The translations under genes were made by a program, and so were the position numbers. This document shows, piece after piece, positions 33,701-41,768 of a DNA stretch of 64,000 nt. The notes under the pieces are model-generated. The model saw only the letters and a program-made list of their open reading frames with translations, had not been told where the DNA came from and ran no database searches. How positions within the stretch are numbered: position 1 is the stretch's first letter; each line of letters starts with the position of its first letter. The DNA lies in NCBI GenBank assembly GCA_040384465.1, contig JAZKJF010000003.1:310001-374000 (forward strand), written 5' to 3'. This DNA comes from UBA5078 sp040384465. Lineage in GTDB: Bacteria > Pseudomonadota > Gammaproteobacteria > Pseudomonadales > Pseudohongiellaceae.

Positions 33701-34762
33701 ATCAATCGCGATTGCTGCTTTTTGGATTGCATCTCCACCGAGCGAAGCAAGCCAACCAAGAAGTCCACGAAGCTCGTCACGTACAACATTGTTTGGCGCG
33801 ACAATCGACAGACATCGCTTCTCTGAGAGCCTATCAGCGGGGTCGCCAATACGCCTTGCAAGATATTGGGCGGCAAGATACTCAGCAACTATTCTATGTA
33901 TTGGCTCATGTTCATTCTCATCGATTGAAGGCTTGAACAACCTTGAATCAAGCAAGTCAGTGAAATCTCCATCCACTTCTCCATCCACCGCTTTAGCATA
34001 GGGAAAGTCGCGATCGCCGATCCTTTCCTTTACAGAGACACCAGATGCGCCGGATAGTAGTAGTCGCGCAAATACTGACCCTGCTTGCGCGACAATTTCG
34101 GAAGCTTCCGGTCGACGACGTGCGGAGCGGCCATCATTGGATTCTTGCGCAAGTCGCAGTGCCGCGTCTGAATATATCTGAACTTTGCTGCTAAAGCGGC
34201 CCTTCCTCTCCTGGTAGGCAAGACCAAAAAGTTTCAGAAACTCGGGATTTCCCAGAAGGGGGGAGAGGTCCAACCGATGCACCTCGGCAGCGAAACTATC
34301 GAAACTCTCACTCGGGTAAAGGCTCCCAAAGAGACGTTTCTGCTCGTCGATATTGAACGCTTCGAGGTGAGCGACATCGGGCTTTAGGCCAAAGCAATCT
34401 TCGACAAAACTGGTACGGGCTTTTTCCCACTCACTGGAGCGACTGGCAAAGATCACTGTTCCCTTGTGATTGGCGCTGGCCTTTTCGACGATGTCGTTCA
34501 ACTGGCATTCGCCGAGGCGCGCGACCTCATCCATTGCATCGATAACGAGCGACCCTTTTACAGGAACGTAAGTCTCTGTGCGAAAGCGCGCCGCTTTGAT
34601 GTTCCTGGTTCCAAGCTTCTCTGCAAGAGCAGACAGCAAGTCTGATTTACCTGCCCCAGGTTCAGCGAGCACGATGATGAGGCGAGACCGTCGAAGAAGT
34701 TCTGCCTCGGAAACGACCTCATCACCGAGGCGGATTTGGCGCTCAATATACAGTTTTAGCAT
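30776..34762 (-). CDS. STAND/NACHT-like NTPase with C-terminal PD-(D/E)xK nuclease, putative defence effector
   Basis: A 1328-residue protein. Walker A is EPGAGKSD (34-41), Walker B LVIDAMDEV (72-80), and FASRSSEW (105-112) is sensor-like. HRIVAEYLAAQYLARR (289-304) is the winged-helix block typical of bacterial NACHT/STAND proteins. The long middle is helical, HEAT-like, with a cysteine cluster C563, C565, C566, C573, C575. The C-terminus has D1226, then LLVIEVKGQW with E1243 and K1245, a PD-(D/E)xK nuclease site. This sensor-plus-nuclease layout is that of Avs/bNACHT antiphage proteins. It lies beside an HsdR-N-like nuclease. Antiphage function is inference. Confidence 0.8.
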   Translation of the reverse strand: MLKLYIERQIRLGDEVVSEAELLRRSRLIIVLAEPGAGKSDLLSALAEKLGTRNIKAARFRTETYVPVKGSLVIDAMDEVARLGECQLNDIVEKASANHKGTVIFASRSSEWEKARTSFVEDCFGLKPDVAHLEAFNIDEQKRLFGSLYPSESFDSFAAEVHRLDLSPLLGNPEFLKLFGLAYQERKGRFSSKVQIYSDAALRLAQESNDGRSARRRPEASEIVAQAGSVFARLLLSGASGVSVKERIGDRDFPYAKAVDGEVDGDFTDLLDSRLFKPSIDENEHEPIHRIVAEYLAAQYLARRIGDPADRLSEKRCLSIVAPNNVVRDELRGLLGWLASLGGDAIQKAAIAIDPYAVLANGDPAQLLPKNKLLLIESLQRFAETDPYFRRSDEWRSFNVGQFFSDETIAALRPVLAGREETHLRGLILELINGTSIVEKLDADLIALTLDAKANDSERLAAVNLLLDLEKFDPFNVVDALLAEGSATAMQILTRGVLKRGVVGLASQKVIELLCSLATLYPASMRGRHRDGLSRYFIKVFFRQFPADGIAEYLDELSASIQCTCCPKNAYACECRHGISKIVGGLLDRHFEVEVRPHNPARVWNWIRNLHFPHSITVESSASVRVLSEDHELRQAIQRIALSAGNTFEECTEIERDLFSSHAHAGLLFKAEDIGVAVQHAFDQGLAPLWEALWRSHNWGRPSKGPDEQRTTMRAQSRKKAELMQAWARRDRAAKRSWRENRRFFAGRAKRYAKREASVKASNFAYLRDNREQIEAGQHWGWLEILAYNYLYESEKFKDVVDDVETAFRALRNCFPFLADHVPTLEQLARGEWINIAMVLHAACVLHWRENGALEGIAANVLRAVKTVCGECNGIEHEEAVAFDAEVNRLLFQGAGEIKQFAIEYIEPSLSLSDEAPTNVAWLEYKSPFQELQATLPIEWLQRFPKMPRHAETSLFKMAARSRPSAEIRALIACRVEQYLPEPALGSTQSFIDRRNYWLMNSFFHDDDERVWDVLKGDKNTLLGIASLNSRFRHDDETETPSLPADKLYKVLDAFVDEWPEVELPSSYGTGDPPGETAYRFMREIPWRIGRDDPQMALAVLDKLLNDNRFASYRSDLLAVRATVVRKAAHRDYRAPSPAEISALLEKRSVASVEDLRALMVEVLTEAEAQIRHSETDKLSTYYVGDKHVIENTARNRIVDELRSYMIAQRLSVAIEHHMAQSTRCDITVAEMIEGRRRLLVIEVKGQWHLELFTAAAEQLDTRYASHPDAEQQGIYLVLWFGQNEKVEGRKNTKYKTPEGLRVALVNAMPLELHGRIDVVVIDLSRNS

Positions 34763-34857
34763 TGAGAATATTCATGTAGAAGCGAATCGATTACCTGCCA
34801 TGGAAAGGCCGAAACTATTTATAAGAAGAAGTCACTTTATGGGAACTCACGAGAAAA

Positions 34858-35955
34858 CTACTCAGTCAATTGTGTGTATGAAAGCGCTGTAGCCTTTAGT
34901 CTATCGGCATAGTTAAAAATGTCATCAACACACTCAAGAGAAATCTGCTCCTCGTCCTTGTCGTCGCTGAATAGTCCCAAACGTAGCTTTTGAACGTTAT
35001 TAAAGCGAAGTCTGCATATAGGTTTTCTGTTGTTGTCATCCAGCAAAATGGCGCAATAACTCTGCGCATCGCGTATTGTTACCCGCTTGGATGGAATATG
35101 CTCTCTAAGAATGGCTCTGATAGCATAAAAGGCCTCAAGCTCTTCGGGCGAAGTATTGACCTGAGGACCAGCGGGCTGCACCAATTCTTCACTGGGAGCT
35201 ACCTCTCTAGCGGCAACTGTTACCAGTGCCGGAACTGATACCGGAGTCATTGCTCCCTTCAATCGCTCATTAATTTTTTCCCCAATGAGCTGTTCGAATG
35301 CACGCTTGGTTATGGAGGTGAACTGATCCTTTACTGCTGGAGTGAATCGCTTGTTTCCGATTAAGTCCGAGGAAACCAGTCGAACAAAATCTTCTGACGG
35401 ATGTGAGATCCATTCGGCCAATTTTTGCTGGATTGATCTAGTGTATTTAAGATCGTTTGCCGTATTCAGTATCGTGTCTAGGTCATACGCAGTCTTTGCA
35501 AATTTCTTGAGTTCCTCGATATCCCGTTCCTTAAAATTCAGAATATTGAACTCAAAAAATGGCTTGTCATCCATCTTGTTCGGGTGCTCAAGGTCTGTGA
35601 AGAACTTGTAAATCAATCCGTTTGTCAGAACACCGAAACGAGCCGCTGTCACGTGAAAATATCTAAACAATTGACCGGCATGATTAATATTGAGCTCAGC
35701 GCCTGACTTTTTGCACTCAAATATTATTATCGGCTCCCCATCGCGAAGAATTGCATAGTCAATTTTCTCACCCTTTTTTGTACCAACATCTGCTACCAGC
35801 TCCGGCGTAACTTCCATCGGATCAAATGGGTTGTAGCCAAGTATCTGGATAAAAGGCATAACCATAGCGTTCTTGGTTGCCTCTTCTGTCTGAATCATGC
35901 TCTTCGTGTTATCAATCCGAGTGGCAAGAAGACGTAGTTGATCGATGAAATCCAT
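34858..35955 (-). CDS. HsdR N-terminal-like (type I restriction) nuclease domain protein
   Basis: A 365-residue protein; ATG 35955 follows AAGGAGC. The first ~150 residues match the HsdR_N restriction domain: MVMPFIQILGYNPFDP, then KKGEKIDYAIL with the metal-binding Asp and PIIIFECKKSG with the E-x-K pair. No helicase domain follows, so it is not a full HsdR; the C-terminal half (about 240-365) is an uncharacterised small domain. It is leftward, 95 bases ahead of the STAND NTPase gene and may be co-transcribed with it. Solitary proteins of this type occur widely with unknown role. Confidence 0.8.
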   Translation of the reverse strand: MDFIDQLRLLATRIDNTKSMIQTEEATKNAMVMPFIQILGYNPFDPMEVTPELVADVGTKKGEKIDYAILRDGEPIIIFECKKSGAELNINHAGQLFRYFHVTAARFGVLTNGLIYKFFTDLEHPNKMDDKPFFEFNILNFKERDIEELKKFAKTAYDLDTILNTANDLKYTRSIQQKLAEWISHPSEDFVRLVSSDLIGNKRFTPAVKDQFTSITKRAFEQLIGEKINERLKGAMTPVSVPALVTVAAREVAPSEELVQPAGPQVNTSPEELEAFYAIRAILREHIPSKRVTIRDAQSYCAILLDDNNRKPICRLRFNNVQKLRLGLFSDDKDEEQISLECVDDIFNYADRLKATALSYTQLTE

Positions 35956-36283
35956 GGCCAAGCTCCTTTTCAAAATTTTTTATTATCAGCTGAGAATTTT
36001 AGATTGATTACTAACTTAAGGCGGTTCCCTCTTGAGTCTTTTACCCGCTTCAATCCAATGGCACATGGCGGTATAGGAATCGGGCAGCGGCTTGGCAAGT
36101 TATCGTTCCCTTACTGTGTTAGCCCCTACTTTTTTATTGCGGCAAACCCACCATCTTATATGAATCAGGTCCACACCCGATTGATTCACAAATGCACCCG
36201 CCCCCGAACATAGCGGTATTCCGTCATCCCGGCAAGTGCCCACTGTTATAAAAATCCCTTCAATCCTCAAAGGAGCCACACCC
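35956..36283. other. Intergenic region without a recognised gene
   Basis: Three hundred and twenty-eight bases between two divergent genes, AT-rich at the left end. It must contain promoters for both sides; I see no convincing hexamer pair, RNA gene or repeat. The only clear element is the AAAGGAG ribosome-binding site just before 36284. Confidence 0.5.
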
Positions 36284-36742
36284 ATGAGCACCAAAGCAAA
36301 AGCCACCCCCAAGAAAGCCACCCCTGCAAAAGCACTGCCCAAAGCAAAACCCGCCAAGACAACCCCCGTCGTCGCAGCACCAGAGAACGCTATCAAGGTA
36401 CTCAAGAAGGGCTCCTGCCCCAGTCTGTCCGACACCGGAGTGCTGGAGTATGAGGTCGGCTCGGATGAAGCCAAGGAGACTTACTTCAGAGTGGTGACCA
36501 ACAACGCCGGAGGGTTCTTCTCTAAGGAGTGGGTAGCCTGGAGCAAGATCTTCGCCGCCTGCAATCACTGCGACTGGCTCACGTCCATTCATCTGCGGAG
36601 TCTGTTCAATAGCAAGAGCGTCAATTCGGCGGGGTTCCTGCTGGCGCCCCTGATGGATCAAGGGTTGGTCCAGCGCAGCGAAGGCAAGTCGCGACACTAT
36701 GTCCTTACAGACAAAGCCCGCAAGGCAGCCGCTCCAGTCTAA
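36284..36742 (+). CDS. Lysine/proline/alanine-tailed protein with possible winged-helix C-terminus
   Basis: A 152-residue protein; ATG 36284 has AAAGGAG upstream. Residues ~3-33 are a repetitive Lys-Ala-Thr-Pro tail (KATPKKATPAKALPKAKPAK), like a histone H1 tail. The rest is mixed; FFSKEWVAWSKIFAACNHC and LLAPLMDQGLVQRSEGKSRHYVLTDKAR resemble a winged-helix ending with a beta-hairpin wing. It could be a small DNA-binding or nucleoid-associated protein of the island. No family is recognised. Confidence 0.6.
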   Translation: MSTKAKATPKKATPAKALPKAKPAKTTPVVAAPENAIKVLKKGSCPSLSDTGVLEYEVGSDEAKETYFRVVTNNAGGFFSKEWVAWSKIFAACNHCDWLTSIHLRSLFNSKSVNSAGFLLAPLMDQGLVQRSEGKSRHYVLTDKARKAAAPV

Positions 36743-36752
36743 TCGTGGGACG

Positions 36753-36780
36753 TTTGTAGGGATCTCTAGTCCGTTGCTCC
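36753..36780 (+). repeat. Block-boundary repeat, copy 1 (partner at 39883)
   Basis: Twenty-eight bases, identical to 39883-39910 except one position; core GGGATCTCTAGTCCGTTGCT. The last ten bases CCGTTGCTCC also end the repeat at 24380 and resemble CCGTTGGTCC of the tRNA. Confidence 0.8.
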
Positions 36781-36913
36781 AAGCGTCGGCACTTCTCATA
36801 ACCCCTTGATTTTGTTGACTCGCGGAAAGCACACTCCTTGCAAGACCCTCCTCGACCGACCCAATACCGACCCAAATTTCAATACCAATCACTCTCAAAA
36901 AGGAGAAATCTCG

Positions 36914-37015
36914 ATGTACGACTCAATGATTGCTGACCTGATGGGCCACCTGCTTGATATGGATGAAGAAATCGCGATAGAGATTCTGGACTCCGAGGGT
37001 AATCTACCCACTTAA
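36914..37015 (+). CDS. 33-residue acidic peptide
   Basis: A short frame with a strong AAGGAG at ideal distance from ATG 36914. The peptide has LMGHLLDMDEEIAIEILD in the middle and is predicted helical and acidic. The frame is open upstream to 36806, but that part lacks a ribosome-binding site. It could be a real small protein or a leader for the membrane genes that follow. No homologue is recognised. Confidence 0.4.
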   Translation: MYDSMIADLMGHLLDMDEEIAIEILDSEGNLPT

Positions 37016-37155
37016 AGCGGTGAAGCCCCATAAAAACATCCCTTCGAAAAGAATTTCTACCCACAACAACTTTCCGTTACATTCGACGAATCGGCAACTC
37101 GCTCTGAGACCGCTCGAGCTGCAAGGTCAGTGCCACCAAAACAAAGGTGCAGGGT

Positions 37156-37932
37156 ATGCCGGCGCAAGTGAATGTGATGAAGGTATTGGCAGGAAGCTCA
37201 ATGCTGGCTCTATCAGTACTAATTATCTGGAGGCTACTGTACGAAGTTTCAGCGTACAGCTGGCTGGTCTTGATACCCCTACTCGTTGCTTGCACAGCGG
37301 GAAGCTATCTCGGCGTGGTTCAAAGTCGGCAAGCATATCTTGACGCAGCGCTTACCCAGGACACCTGGCTCAGGAAGTGGCTGAAGGGGCGAGCCTATGC
37401 GATGTTTACCTCCGTGGTATTCGGGTTCACGGCAACTTTGTTCATTGGCTATAAGGCCCTGGTCGTGACGGGCGGCGAGTTCGTCTTGTTGTCACTCATC
37501 TTCGTCTGCTCAGTCGTGGTGTATTGCAAGCAGATTAATACATTGCACTCCCACGTGAACGCACGTTACCTCTCCACAATGAGCACTTCGATTACGCTGG
37601 TAATTGCTGGGAGCATTTCGGCTCTCCTTTACGGATTCTATGTTGCGAACGAAACTATTCCCGGAGAACTTCGCAATCCCGGTTTTTCGCAGATATGGGA
37701 ATTCAAAGTGCAATCGTTCCCTCAAGGAACCGGATTGATAGCCAAGTTCATGGAACTCTTTGTCACCATTGATGCAATTGAGCTCTACGCGGTTGTGCGC
37801 GGATCAACTCTGACCAGTCTGGTTGTGCCCCTTTTTCTCATAAACAGCGTCGCTGTCGCCTATGTCATTGTCAGGTTTGCAGCAGCGATCAGTGAATTCC
37901 TGAGAAACCTCTTTATGAGCAAGGCAGTCTAG
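37156..37932 (+). CDS. Polytopic membrane protein of unknown function
   Basis: About 258 residues from ATG 37156 (AAAGGTG upstream). At least five hydrophobic segments: near 14-31, 38-57, 84-105, 112-131, and 225-245, with a further one near 150-168. There is no recognisable enzymatic motif. The stop is one base before the next ATG, so the two are an operon. Both lie between the 28-base repeats at 36753 and 39883. Confidence 0.65.
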   Translation: MPAQVNVMKVLAGSSMLALSVLIIWRLLYEVSAYSWLVLIPLLVACTAGSYLGVVQSRQAYLDAALTQDTWLRKWLKGRAYAMFTSVVFGFTATLFIGYKALVVTGGEFVLLSLIFVCSVVVYCKQINTLHSHVNARYLSTMSTSITLVIAGSISALLYGFYVANETIPGELRNPGFSQIWEFKVQSFPQGTGLIAKFMELFVTIDAIELYAVVRGSTLTSLVVPLFLINSVAVAYVIVRFAAAISEFLRNLFMSKAV

Positions 37933-37933
37933 A

Positions 37934-38929
37934 ATGAGCAGCAATAAGCAGCCGCCAAGCACCGTGGCGATATTCGAAAGGACTTTCTGGATAACGATTT
38001 TTCTTCTGATTGGGGTCACGTTGCTCTTAGTGCTGGCACCGTCGTTTCTATCCGGCAACGGGCGATCATTGGTTCAATACGGACTTGGCTCTGAGCGTGA
38101 GCAAGTTCCTCGTACTTATGAAATTCAAAGTGAAGTGCTGCAAAGGGCAATACCAAGGGCCTCACAGATGTCCTTGGAACAAATTGAGATTCCCGTCGCT
38201 GCGATGCTGGAACGCGTCTTTGCTCCAGTTTATGCGGGAATCCCTGCCTACACGGATTTTCACTACACAGTGCTCGGTGAGTACACCGAACTGGTAGGCG
38301 CCGTCTTGGTTGACTCCACTAGCAGTATCGAAACCATGATATTCGACGGCTTTGACGAACGACTTGATGGCGAGCTGGCAGACATAGACTCGCGGTTCAC
38401 AAATTCTTTTTCGAGTAACTTGTCGGCTGTGACTCAAGAGTCACTGCCCCCAGGTGTTGAAATAGCAAGCCTTGGACCCATCAGCGCCACCATCATCAAG
38501 GACATCTCAGATCGGGCTCAGTACACAGTTCCACTGGCGGGCATCAGCTCATTGGGCGGTGCTTCGCTGGCCAAATTGGCATCGCAGAAAATTGCAGCTC
38601 AACTGTCAGCAAAGCTATTGGTAAAGAGCGGAATCAAAGCTACTGCAAAAGGCGCAGGCGTGATGGCGGGTGTTGGCACTGGCGCCTTGATCGGATCAGC
38701 AGTTGGTCCGGTAGGCTCGGTGGTTGGGGGCGTCGTGGGGGCGGTAGCAACATGGCTCGCCGTGGATAAGGTAATTATCGAAATTGATGAGTATTACAAT
38801 CGCGAAGAATTTGAAAGTGACCTGAGGACTGCAATTGACCTCAAAAGAAGCGAATTGCAGGCATCTATCATGGAAGGGTTTGTTGAGAAAAAGCAGGAGA
38901 TCGACGGCTTCACAATCCGAGATCTTTGA
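37934..38929 (+). CDS. Membrane protein with a glycine-rich hydrophobic hairpin
   Basis: A 331-residue protein with one N-terminal transmembrane helix (about 18-38), a long extracytoplasmic-looking region (about 40-210), and a Gly/Ala/Val-rich stretch near 235-275 (GAGVMAGVGTGALIGSAVG, then VGGVVGAVATWLAVDK) that resembles glycine-zipper, membrane-inserting segments. It ends with a charged helix (IIEIDEYYNREEFESDL). I do not recognise the family. Translational spacing to the previous gene suggests a two-component membrane complex. Confidence 0.65.
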   Translation: MSSNKQPPSTVAIFERTFWITIFLLIGVTLLLVLAPSFLSGNGRSLVQYGLGSEREQVPRTYEIQSEVLQRAIPRASQMSLEQIEIPVAAMLERVFAPVYAGIPAYTDFHYTVLGEYTELVGAVLVDSTSSIETMIFDGFDERLDGELADIDSRFTNSFSSNLSAVTQESLPPGVEIASLGPISATIIKDISDRAQYTVPLAGISSLGGASLAKLASQKIAAQLSAKLLVKSGIKATAKGAGVMAGVGTGALIGSAVGPVGSVVGGVVGAVATWLAVDKVIIEIDEYYNREEFESDLRTAIDLKRSELQASIMEGFVEKKQEIDGFTIRDL

Positions 38930-39109
38930 GGCTTGCGACTGCGGGGTGACGTCGTCTGAAGGGTAGTCCAGATTGCAGTAGCCTGCGTACAAGCTCATTA
39001 AGACTGCAGAGCCCGGCGTTGCCCGACTGACACTTTGTCAGGGCCATAAAGGCGCCACCATGGCCAAACCGCAACATCGTATGCAGGCTTTACATGCGAG
39101 GATACCCAA

Positions 39110-39862
39110 ATGAATACACTCAAGTCTCTCTTACAATGCTTCCTTGTGATCACCGGAGTGTTCTGGCAGTCCGGTTATGCCAACACGGATGAAAGCAATC
39201 TGTGGGCAATAGGGACTGCATGGGCACCCGACAAGTCCGACGTGCTTTACCGTGAATACCATTTTGCCGAGGATCCCGATCTGGATCTGTCGACCCGTGT
39301 TGAGTACCGTCGTCCAGATGGAAGTGTGTTTGCCGAGAAGGCTATCGATTATTCGCGATCGCAGACTGCACCGGAAATTCAACATATTGACTACCGAAAT
39401 ACCGCAAGGATCAACACCGAATTTTTGGAAGACGCCCGCTCTGCAATGATCAAGGTCGGTTTTCAGGCGCATGACAGCAACCGCTACCGGGAGGAACTGC
39501 TGACATACCGGGAATCGGTAGTTGTTGACGCAGGTTTTGATCCGTTTGTACGAAAACACTGGGAGCAGTTGATCGCGGGTGAATCGGTAGCCGCTGCCAT
39601 GTTAGTGCCTTCTCGTCTGGATACAGTAGAAATAAACCTGACCAAAACGGACAGTCATCACTGCGATGGCGCCTCCGTTGACATCCACTGCTTTGTTGTC
39701 CGGCCGACAGGCATGTTGCGAGTCGTGGGCTGGTTTTTCGATCCGATTTACATTGGATATGAACAGGTTTCAAGGCGGTTGCAGGTATTCAATGGCATCA
39801 GCAATTTGCGTGATGACAATGATGAGCTACGTAACGTACTGATCAGTTTTGAGTACTTCTGA
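39110..39862 (+). CDS. Exported protein of unknown function
   Basis: A 250-residue protein with a Sec signal (LKSLLQCFLVITGVFWQSGYA) and likely cleavage after YA-N. The mature part is beta-rich with LYREYHFAEDPDLDLSTRVE and a possible disulfide pair in HHCDGASVDIHCF. The sequence suggests a periplasmic or surface protein. It is the last gene of the block bounded by 28-base repeats; base use is like the core genome. Confidence 0.6.
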   Translation: MNTLKSLLQCFLVITGVFWQSGYANTDESNLWAIGTAWAPDKSDVLYREYHFAEDPDLDLSTRVEYRRPDGSVFAEKAIDYSRSQTAPEIQHIDYRNTARINTEFLEDARSAMIKVGFQAHDSNRYREELLTYRESVVVDAGFDPFVRKHWEQLIAGESVAAAMLVPSRLDTVEINLTKTDSHHCDGASVDIHCFVVRPTGMLRVVGWFFDPIYIGYEQVSRRLQVFNGISNLRDDNDELRNVLISFEYF

Positions 39863-39882
39863 AGAACTGAGAAAGAAGGTCC

Positions 39883-39910
39883 TTTGCAGGGATCTCTAGT
39901 CCGTTGCTCC
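39883..39910 (+). repeat. Block-boundary repeat, copy 2 (partner at 36753)
   Basis: Twenty-seven of 28 bases equal 36753-36780. Together the copies enclose 3.1 kb with the small peptide, two membrane proteins and the exported protein. The ~200 bases from here to the toxin remnant at 40111 show no gene. Confidence 0.8.
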
Positions 39911-40110
39911 TCTCCGCACTCGCTGTCCAACTGCACCTTATCTGTGTATACGGTGGTGGTACTTACCTTAAATAGCTTGCCTTCCAAAGCTGGTTTTAAT
40001 CACAGGTGCTATAACCTATAAGAGCCCCGGCTTCTATGGAAGACGGATGCTGTCTTGTTTTCGGGAAAGATTGCCAGTGAGCTTGACCGATAATAACGCA
40101 TAGGTTACTA

Positions 40111-40222
40111 ATGATGGAGATACTCGTAAAGGAATACGAACTGTCAAACGGCATGTGTCCATTCGGAAAATGGTACGCAACCTTGGATATTCATGCCGCT
40201 CTGAAAATCAGGACCCGGAATA
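40111..40222 (+). pseudogene. Truncated RelE/HigB-type addiction toxin
   Basis: The frame from ATG 40111 encodes EILVKEYELSNGMCPFGKWY followed by ATLDIHAALKIRTR, which matches the first ~38 residues of the addiction module killer family (YLLxxGxSPFxxWxxxLDxxAAxKIxxR). The remaining ~60 residues with the RNase fold core are missing; the frame then runs into the antitoxin gene. A deletion has removed the toxin's active part. Confidence 0.75.
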
Positions 40223-40537
40223 ATGGCCCTCACCCGCGATTTCAAAGAAACCATACAAGAGCGCGCCAAGACCGAGCCCGCATTCCGCATTGGCCTGCTT
40301 ACTGAAGCCGCCGAATGTCTCTTCAGGGATGAATGGGCTGAGGCAAAGCTTCTGCTCAGAGACTATGTGAACGCCACGCTTGGCTTTGAAGAGTTAGGAC
40401 GCCTCACCAGCAAGAAACCGCAAAGTCTGATGCGCATGCTCAGCGCCAATGGCAATCCGAGTCTGGAGAATATTGCGCTCATCATGTCAACGCTGCGTAA
40501 ACACGAGGGGATCGAGTTGCGGGTGGGAGCTGAGTAG
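40223..40537 (+). CDS. HigA-like addiction module antidote
   Basis: A 104-residue helix-turn-helix antitoxin: MALTRDFKETIQERAKTEPA, FRIGLLTEAAECL, LLRDYVNATLGFEELGR and KKPQSLMRMLSANGNPSLEN. This family is normally encoded directly after the killer toxin and represses the pair. Here the toxin is truncated, so the antitoxin is a survivor that could still protect against similar toxins or regulate in trans. Confidence 0.85.
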   Translation: MALTRDFKETIQERAKTEPAFRIGLLTEAAECLFRDEWAEAKLLLRDYVNATLGFEELGRLTSKKPQSLMRMLSANGNPSLENIALIMSTLRKHEGIELRVGAE

Positions 40538-40616
40538 AGTTGAATCGAACTGAAGCAGCTAACTATAAATCTGCTCGCTAAACCTCGTTAGTAGGTGGAG
40601 CAAATATCGGTTCGGC

Positions 40617-41768
40617 TTATGCCAGCTCCCTCCAACCCACCACCTTGCACTGACCGCGCAGCCAGGCGCCGGAGCCTCCAAATACCAGTAGCGGCGGCAA
40701 GGCATCGTTGCCCGCAAACGAGAGCCACTTGTCGGGGCCTTGCAGCCAGTCGGACGCAAACGTTGCACCGGACTTGATTTCCACGGCCTGCAAGCCTTCC
40801 GGGGTTTCGTACAGCAGATCGATTTCGTGACCGACATTGTCGCGCCAGAAGTACAGCTCTGCGGGCCGACCGGCGTTGTAGCGTTGCTTGATGAACTCAC
40901 TGATCACAAAGCTCTCGAACAGATGCCCGCGTTGGGCGTGAATGGCGAGCGCATCCGCGTTATGGATGCCCAGCAGCCAGGCCATCAGCCCTGTATCCAG
41001 GAAATACAGTTTGGGTGTTTTGACCAGCCGCTTACCGAAATTGCGGTGATAGGGCTGCAGTGTCACGACCAGATAGCTGGCTTCCAGAACACTCAGCCAT
41101 TCCCGCGCAGTGACGGCGGAGATACCGCAATCGGCGCCCAGCGCGGTCAGATTGAGCAGCTGCCCCGAACGTGCAGCGCACATGCGCAGAAAACGCTGGA
41201 ACTGTGTCAGATCACGCACTGCGAGCAATTGCCGCACATCGCGCTCGACATACGTATTCACGTAGTTTGCGAACCAGTCGTCGGCACGCAGTTCCCGGTC
41301 ATACAACGCAGGGTAACTGCCTTGCCACAACAAGGTGTCCAGGTCCGGCAACAGCGCTGCGGCGGCCAGTTCGCCAGCACTCAGTGGCAGCAGTTCAATA
41401 CGGCCAATACGACCGGCCAACGATTGTGTGAGGCTGGAGACAAATTCAAACTGGGCGGAGCCGGTCAGGATGAAGTCGCCCATGCGACCACGTTCATCCA
41501 CAATCCCTTGCAGCCAGGACAACAAACTTGGGCAGCGCTGAACCTCGTCGAGAATCGCACCGCTCGCAAAGCGTTGCAGAAAACGCAGTGGATCTTGTTC
41601 TGCAAATTCGCGTTCGTCAGGGTTTTCGAGCGATACGTAGGGTTTATCTTGACCGAATACCGCCTTGGCGAGGGTTGTTTTCCCGGACTGACGCGGCCCG
41701 GTCAGGGCGATGATGGGAAAGCCTTTGGCCAGGCGTTTCAAGGTGTCAGAGGCTTTTCGTGGAATCAT
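40617..41768 (-). CDS. DUF4143-family AAA ATPase
   Basis: A 383-residue protein. Walker A GPRQSGKTTLAKAVF lies near residue 24, LDEVQRCPSLLSWLQ carries Walker B, and FILTGSAQFEFVSSL follows; the C-terminal DUF4143 part has TGLMAWLLGI and GHLFESFVISEF, ending in a nuclease-like VGHEIDLLYE...AVEIKSG pattern. These ATPases are common in mobile and defence regions; function is not established. A 35-base palindrome abuts the start codon and probably regulates it. Confidence 0.85.
   Translation of the reverse strand: MIPRKASDTLKRLAKGFPIIALTGPRQSGKTTLAKAVFGQDKPYVSLENPDEREFAEQDPLRFLQRFASGAILDEVQRCPSLLSWLQGIVDERGRMGDFILTGSAQFEFVSSLTQSLAGRIGRIELLPLSAGELAAAALLPDLDTLLWQGSYPALYDRELRADDWFANYVNTYVERDVRQLLAVRDLTQFQRFLRMCAARSGQLLNLTALGADCGISAVTAREWLSVLEASYLVVTLQPYHRNFGKRLVKTPKLYFLDTGLMAWLLGIHNADALAIHAQRGHLFESFVISEFIKQRYNAGRPAELYFWRDNVGHEIDLLYETPEGLQAVEIKSGATFASDWLQGPDKWLSFAGNDALPPLLVFGGSGAWLRGQCKVVGWRELA

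Noticed and set aside
40559..40600. Possible further att copy after the antitoxin gene
   Set aside because: I could not find the CCGTTGCT core or tRNA-like sequence there.
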